Assembly: GCF_017744155.1 (NCBI RefSeq)
Contig: NZ_JAGHQT010000010.1
Span: 50,168 to 114,167 of the forward strand
Length of the DNA stretch: 64,000 bases
Source of the DNA: Endozoicomonas sp. G2_1
GTDB lineage: Bacteria > Pseudomonadota > Gammaproteobacteria > Enterobacterales > Alteromonadaceae
Direction: 5' to 3'
Position 1 is the stretch's first letter, and the number at the start of each line of letters is the position of its first letter. This document shows, piece after piece, positions 62,481-64,000 of the stretch. Under the pieces are notes generated by a model. The model did not search any database. It saw only the letters and a list, made by a program, of their open reading frames with translations, and was not told where the DNA came from. Position numbers and translations under genes: made by a program.

Positions 62481-63509
62481 TTGAAATTAGAAACGTCGCA
62501 GATAATACCGCAAATCAAACCACAATTGCACGCTTGTTGGCAAAAAGAGTTGGCTGATGTCATCACAGATCCCGAAATTTTGCTGCGTATGCTAGAGATT
62601 TCTCCCGAAAGTTATCGCCAACACTTTAATGCCCGTCGCTTGTTTCCTGTGCGAGTGCCAAGGTCCTTTATTGCGCGCATGAAAGTGGGTGATATTAATG
62701 ATCCCCTACTCAAACAAGTAATGCCATTAAGTGACGAATTTGTCGTCAGCGATGGATATCTACTCGACCCGTTAGAAGAGCACGATACCGTCGCCGAAGG
62801 CTTATTGCACAAATACAAGCACAGAGTGCTGATGATTGTAAAAGCTGGCTGTGCCGTCAATTGTCGTTATTGCTTTCGTCGCCATTTCCCATACGCGGAT
62901 AACAGCCCAAACAAAGCCCGTTGGCAACAAGCACTGGATTATATAAAGCAACACTCCGAAATCAACGAAGTGATTTTTAGCGGTGGTGATCCACTGATGG
63001 CCAACGATCAACACCTCGCCTGGTTAGTTGAGCAACTAGAAGCAATACCACACCTAAAACGCTTGCGCATTCACAGCCGGTTACCGGTTGTTATTCCAAA
63101 TCGAATAACGCCTGAGCTAACAGAACTGCTACAAAAAAGCCGTTTAAAGGCGACAATTGTTTTTCACATCAATCACGCCAACGAAATAAATCAAGATTTC
63201 AGTGATGCTATAGAAGCTCTCAGAGCAGCGCGAATACCGATGTTCAATCAAAGCGTTATGCTTAAGAACATCAATGATAACAGCGAAGTATTAGCTGAAT
63301 TGTCAGAAGCCTTATTCGACGCCGGTATTCAACCCTATTACCTACATTTATTTGATCCGGTGCAAGGTGCCGCACACTTCGACGTCAAACAAAGCGATGC
63401 TATAAAAATCGTTAACGAAATGATGGCGATACTACCCGGCTTTTTAATGCCGAAGTTAGTAAAAGAAATTGCTGGCGAGGCCAGTAAAACAGCAATCAAT
63501 TTGTTATAA
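62481..63509 (+). CDS. epmB: EF-P beta-lysylation protein EpmB (lysine 2,3-aminomutase)
   Basis: A 342-residue radical-SAM enzyme. The [4Fe-4S] motif is CAVNCRYC (about 116-123), embedded in KAGCAVNCRYCFRRHFPYAD. SGGDPLM, HSRLPVVIPNRIT and HINHANE follow, and the C-terminal PYYLHLFDPVQGAAHF carries PLP and metal residues. It converts lysine to beta-lysine, used by EpmA on EF-P Lys34. The start is TTG at 62481; no ATG exists before conserved residues. Divergent from efp, sharing a short promoter region. Confidence 0.94.
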   Translation: MKLETSQIIPQIKPQLHACWQKELADVITDPEILLRMLEISPESYRQHFNARRLFPVRVPRSFIARMKVGDINDPLLKQVMPLSDEFVVSDGYLLDPLEEHDTVAEGLLHKYKHRVLMIVKAGCAVNCRYCFRRHFPYADNSPNKARWQQALDYIKQHSEINEVIFSGGDPLMANDQHLAWLVEQLEAIPHLKRLRIHSRLPVVIPNRITPELTELLQKSRLKATIVFHINHANEINQDFSDAIEALRAARIPMFNQSVMLKNINDNSEVLAELSEALFDAGIQPYYLHLFDPVQGAAHFDVKQSDAIKIVNEMMAILPGFLMPKLVKEIAGEASKTAINLL

Positions 63510-63551
63510 TTCGTTGATTGCATACCCAAACTAAGCACACATTTAAAAACA

Positions 63552-63857
63552 ATGAATCAAGATATTAACCAAAAGCTGATCGACAATATTTCAGTTATTT
63601 TAAAGAAATCGTTATCAGCAGACGCCACTCTAGCGGATTTGCGAGAAAAAAAACAAGCAGGCTTTAGTGCGATTTTTAAGACAGATGCAGGCTTTAATGC
63701 TAACGCTAACACTTTTCAGCCCTATGTTGAAGAAGTCGCAGACGACTTAATGAGCTGGCAAAAAGCGCCAACTGAGCAAGGTTTAGTTAGCTTAGTTAAA
63801 AAAATAGAACAACTGTTAAAAGTACTCAATACCTTTGAGCAATCATACAGTAATTAG
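63552..63857 (+). CDS. hypothetical small protein downstream of epmB
   Basis: A 101-residue, mainly helical cytoplasmic protein (IDNISVILKKSLSADATLAD, AFNANANT-like middle, VEEVADDLMSWQKAPTEQGL). I recognise no domain. The ATG at 63552 is 42 bp after epmB, so it is probably in the same transcript. The insertion element begins 20 bp after its stop codon. Confidence 0.65.
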   Translation: MNQDINQKLIDNISVILKKSLSADATLADLREKKQAGFSAIFKTDAGFNANANTFQPYVEEVADDLMSWQKAPTEQGLVSLVKKIEQLLKVLNTFEQSYSN

Positions 63858-63876
63858 TCTTTAACTAATGTGATTG

Positions 63877-64000
63877 TGTTGTCCTAGTATAGGTTGACAC
63901 TATTTACGCTAAAACGCTCGATGTACTTCATCGGGCGTTTTGTATTTTAAGGCCATGTGTGGCCTTCGTTGATTATAGATAACAACTGATTCCTCGACCA
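63877..64000 (-). mobile_element. IS3-family insertion sequence, end only (runs off window)
   Basis: The end of an IS3-type element. The terminal repeat appears to begin at about 63877-63880 (TGTCCTAGTATAGGTTGACA), with the usual TG start, and the transposase C-terminus reads inward from 63909. The other end and the orfA gene lie outside the window. The exact left boundary is uncertain by a few bases. Confidence 0.8.
63909..64000 (-). CDS. IS3-family transposase OrfB, C-terminal 30 residues
   Basis: Translation of the minus strand from the window end gives VEESVVIYNQRRPHMALKY, then KTPDEVHRAF and a TAG stop. The YNxxRPHxAL...TPxE pattern is the conserved C-terminal end of the integrase core (rve_3) of IS3-family OrfB transposases. 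The rest lies beyond the window, so intactness cannot be judged. Confidence 0.88.
   Translation of the reverse strand, partial: VEESVVIYNQRRPHMALKYKTPDEVHRAF

Noticed and set aside
1..64000. CRISPR array, prophage or tRNA/rRNA genes
   Set aside because: No regularly spaced short repeats, phage structural genes or tRNA T-arm patterns were recognised on either strand; a dedicated scan (tRNAscan-SE, CRISPR finder) was not possible.

Overview
The window reads as chromosome of a marine gammaproteobacterium of the order Alteromonadales, most likely Colwelliaceae (Thalassotalea/Colwellia-like). This rests on family-level recognition, not on a search. The pointers are the gene order sfsA-dksA-gluQRS-pcnB-folK-panB-panC, the PLP-type aspartate decarboxylase PanP in place of PanD, a class GN (marine) sortase with its VIT/vWA target, UPF0231 (YacL), VF530 and PepB proteins, a PEP-CTERM protein, and AT-rich intergenic DNA. 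I saw no rRNA, tRNA, CRISPR array or prophage. One IS3-type element enters at the right edge.

Layout. 1-3.2 kb: tail of a lipid-modification cluster (FAD oxidoreductase, DUF1365, cyclopropane-fatty-acid synthase). 3.2-4.4 kb: a non-coding block holding a ~340-bp duplication. Each copy carries, on the minus strand, a Fur-box-like site, a promoter, a ~117-nt transcript candidate and an intrinsic terminator. A third, unrelated small-RNA-like unit follows on the plus strand. 4.4-9.4 kb: DUF5329 protein, a DesK/DesR-like two-component pair, a MITE-like inverted repeat, a TPR protein, a membrane protein and an ATP-grasp protein. 9.5-12.5 kb: class GN sortase and its dedicated substrate. 12.7-19.9 kb: YacL, a periplasmic binding protein, a TonB-N-terminus-like orphan, a cytochrome c/PQQ sugar dehydrogenase fusion, a TonB-dependent receptor and PnuC. 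19.9-30 kb: housekeeping and metabolic genes (hrpB, XdhC family, thpR, pepB, NhaC family, GNAT, DoxX).

30.1-33.6 kb is a tight four-gene cassette: a membrane protein, a coiled-coil lipoprotein, a small coiled-coil protein and a peptidoglycan-binding/lysozyme-like protein without signal peptide. I do not recognise it as a described system. 33.7-34.8 kb is a MarR regulator apparently co-transcribed with a secreted HExxH protein. 35-41 kb holds a zinc-ribbon protein, an M28 lipoprotein peptidase, tandem Usp, RidA, a PEP-CTERM protein and VF530. At 41.1-42.7 kb a CysK-like enzyme with an altered substrate loop is divergent from a DecR/CyuR-type Lrp regulator, suggesting cysteine-responsive control. 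MscS, YjbR, GNAT and SfsA follow.

45.4-63.9 kb holds an M20 peptidase, then dksA-gluQRS-pcnB-folK-panB-panC; pcnB appears to use the rare AUU start known from E. coli. Next come an exported catalase-peroxidase and a di-haem cytochrome c peroxidase (peroxide defence), panP, a TrmB-like methyltransferase joined to the YadG/YadH ABC transporter, a PepSY protein, and divergent efp/epmB (EF-P and its lysylation enzyme). PanP supplies beta-alanine to the PanB/PanC pantothenate pathway and sits between panBC and yadGH, where E. coli has panD.

The most notable unexplained signals are the tandem Fur-box small-RNA candidates, the neighbouring FNR-like small-RNA candidate, the four-gene lysozyme/lipoprotein cassette, and the CysK-like/DecR pair.
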